A DNA stretch of 64,000 nucleotides. Source: Pacificispira spongiicola (GTDB lineage Bacteria; Pseudomonadota; Alphaproteobacteria; UBA8366; Aestuariispiraceae). Of the stretch, positions 63,802 through 64,000 are shown in pieces (the first letter of the stretch is position 1; each line of letters begins with the position of its first letter). The notes under the pieces were generated by a model. That model was not told the origin of the DNA. It saw only the letters and a program-made list of their open reading frames with translations, and did no database searches. The translations under genes and the position numbers were made by a program. The stretch spans positions 248,001 through 312,000 of the forward strand of contig NZ_JABBNT010000004.1 in NCBI RefSeq assembly GCF_012926505.1, given 5' to 3'.

Positions 63802-64000
63802 TTTTGGAGAAATGGCGATTTGACCCCAAAAATGAGGAAGAAATTTCCGAAATACGGGATTGATAGGTCGGCGAAATGGCTGTGCGGGAAGTGGTTGGAA
63901 TAGGGAAAAAATTATAACATTTTGTTTTTTAACGAGAAACTACAATAGAGAAGATTCTGATCACGGTAGGGCAAGGGTGCGAGAAGTTCGGGCGTTCCAA
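63802..64000. other. Non-coding, AT-rich edge of the window
   Basis: No convincing gene. Base composition drops below the window average, with A/T runs around 63905-63935. It may hold upstream control sites of the operon or the promoter of a gene beyond the window. Confidence 0.5.

Overview
The window is high-GC (around 60% by eye), densely coded chromosomal DNA from a free-living alphaproteobacterium. The atpA-G-D-C order, the rhizobial-type malonate TRAP operon and the style of the catabolic regulators all fit this, and a Rhodospirillales-like marine or soil heterotroph is my best guess, not a firm one. I see no rRNA, tRNA, CRISPR array, insertion sequence or prophage.

Layout. 1-3.7 kb: tail of the F1Fo ATP synthase operon (atpA partial, atpG, atpD, atpC), closed by a strong terminator. 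3.7-7.2 kb: two regulator/short-chain-dehydrogenase pairs (AraC and LysR types). 7.2-13.5 kb: an ectoine degradation cluster, doeA facing an AsnC/Lrp gene (doeX), then doeC-doeD-doeB and a VOC protein. 13.6-19.8 kb: queF, then a cecR-ybhGFSR-type drug or ion exporter operon. 19.9-25.2 kb: a metallo-beta-lactamase-fold hydrolase and a PotABCD-type ABC importer with a divergent TetR gene. 25.3-27.5 kb: a peroxiredoxin behind two palindromes, then a methyltransferase/PhnF-like GntR pair. 27.7-36.6 kb: a phthalate-type catabolic cluster (MarR, Rieske oxygenase, reductase, dihydrodiol dehydrogenase, 4,5-dihydroxyphthalate decarboxylase, TAXI-TRAP transporter, class II aldolase family protein). 36.7-42.2 kb: a sigma-54 response regulator, its kinase, and an OFA-family transporter preceded by paired palindromes and a -24/-12-like promoter. 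42.3-45.2 kb: LysR and a secreted serine hydrolase, flanked by two copies of a 71-bp repeat. 45.3-51.9 kb: malonate uptake and use (MatR, TRAP matPQM, malonyl-CoA decarboxylase, malonyl-CoA synthetase). 51.9-54.0 kb: SDR/HxlR pair and a PhyH-type dioxygenase. 54.1-63.7 kb: one eight-gene operon on the minus strand that mixes a complete 2-oxoacid/acetoin-type dehydrogenase complex with transaldolase, transketolase, class II aldolase and a CbbY-type phosphatase.

How it works together. Most of the window is peripheral carbon catabolism, each module with its own regulator and often its own transporter: ectoine to aspartate, a phthalate-like aromatic diacid to protocatechuate, malonate to acetyl-CoA, a polyamine-like ABC substrate, and an unknown OFA substrate. 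The 54-64 kb operon is the least explained: its E1 beta lacks the lipoyl domain typical of alphaproteobacterial pyruvate dehydrogenase, which suggests a dedicated ketol or ketoacid cleavage route whose aldose phosphate is recycled by the co-encoded sugar-phosphate enzymes. That pathway assignment is inference.
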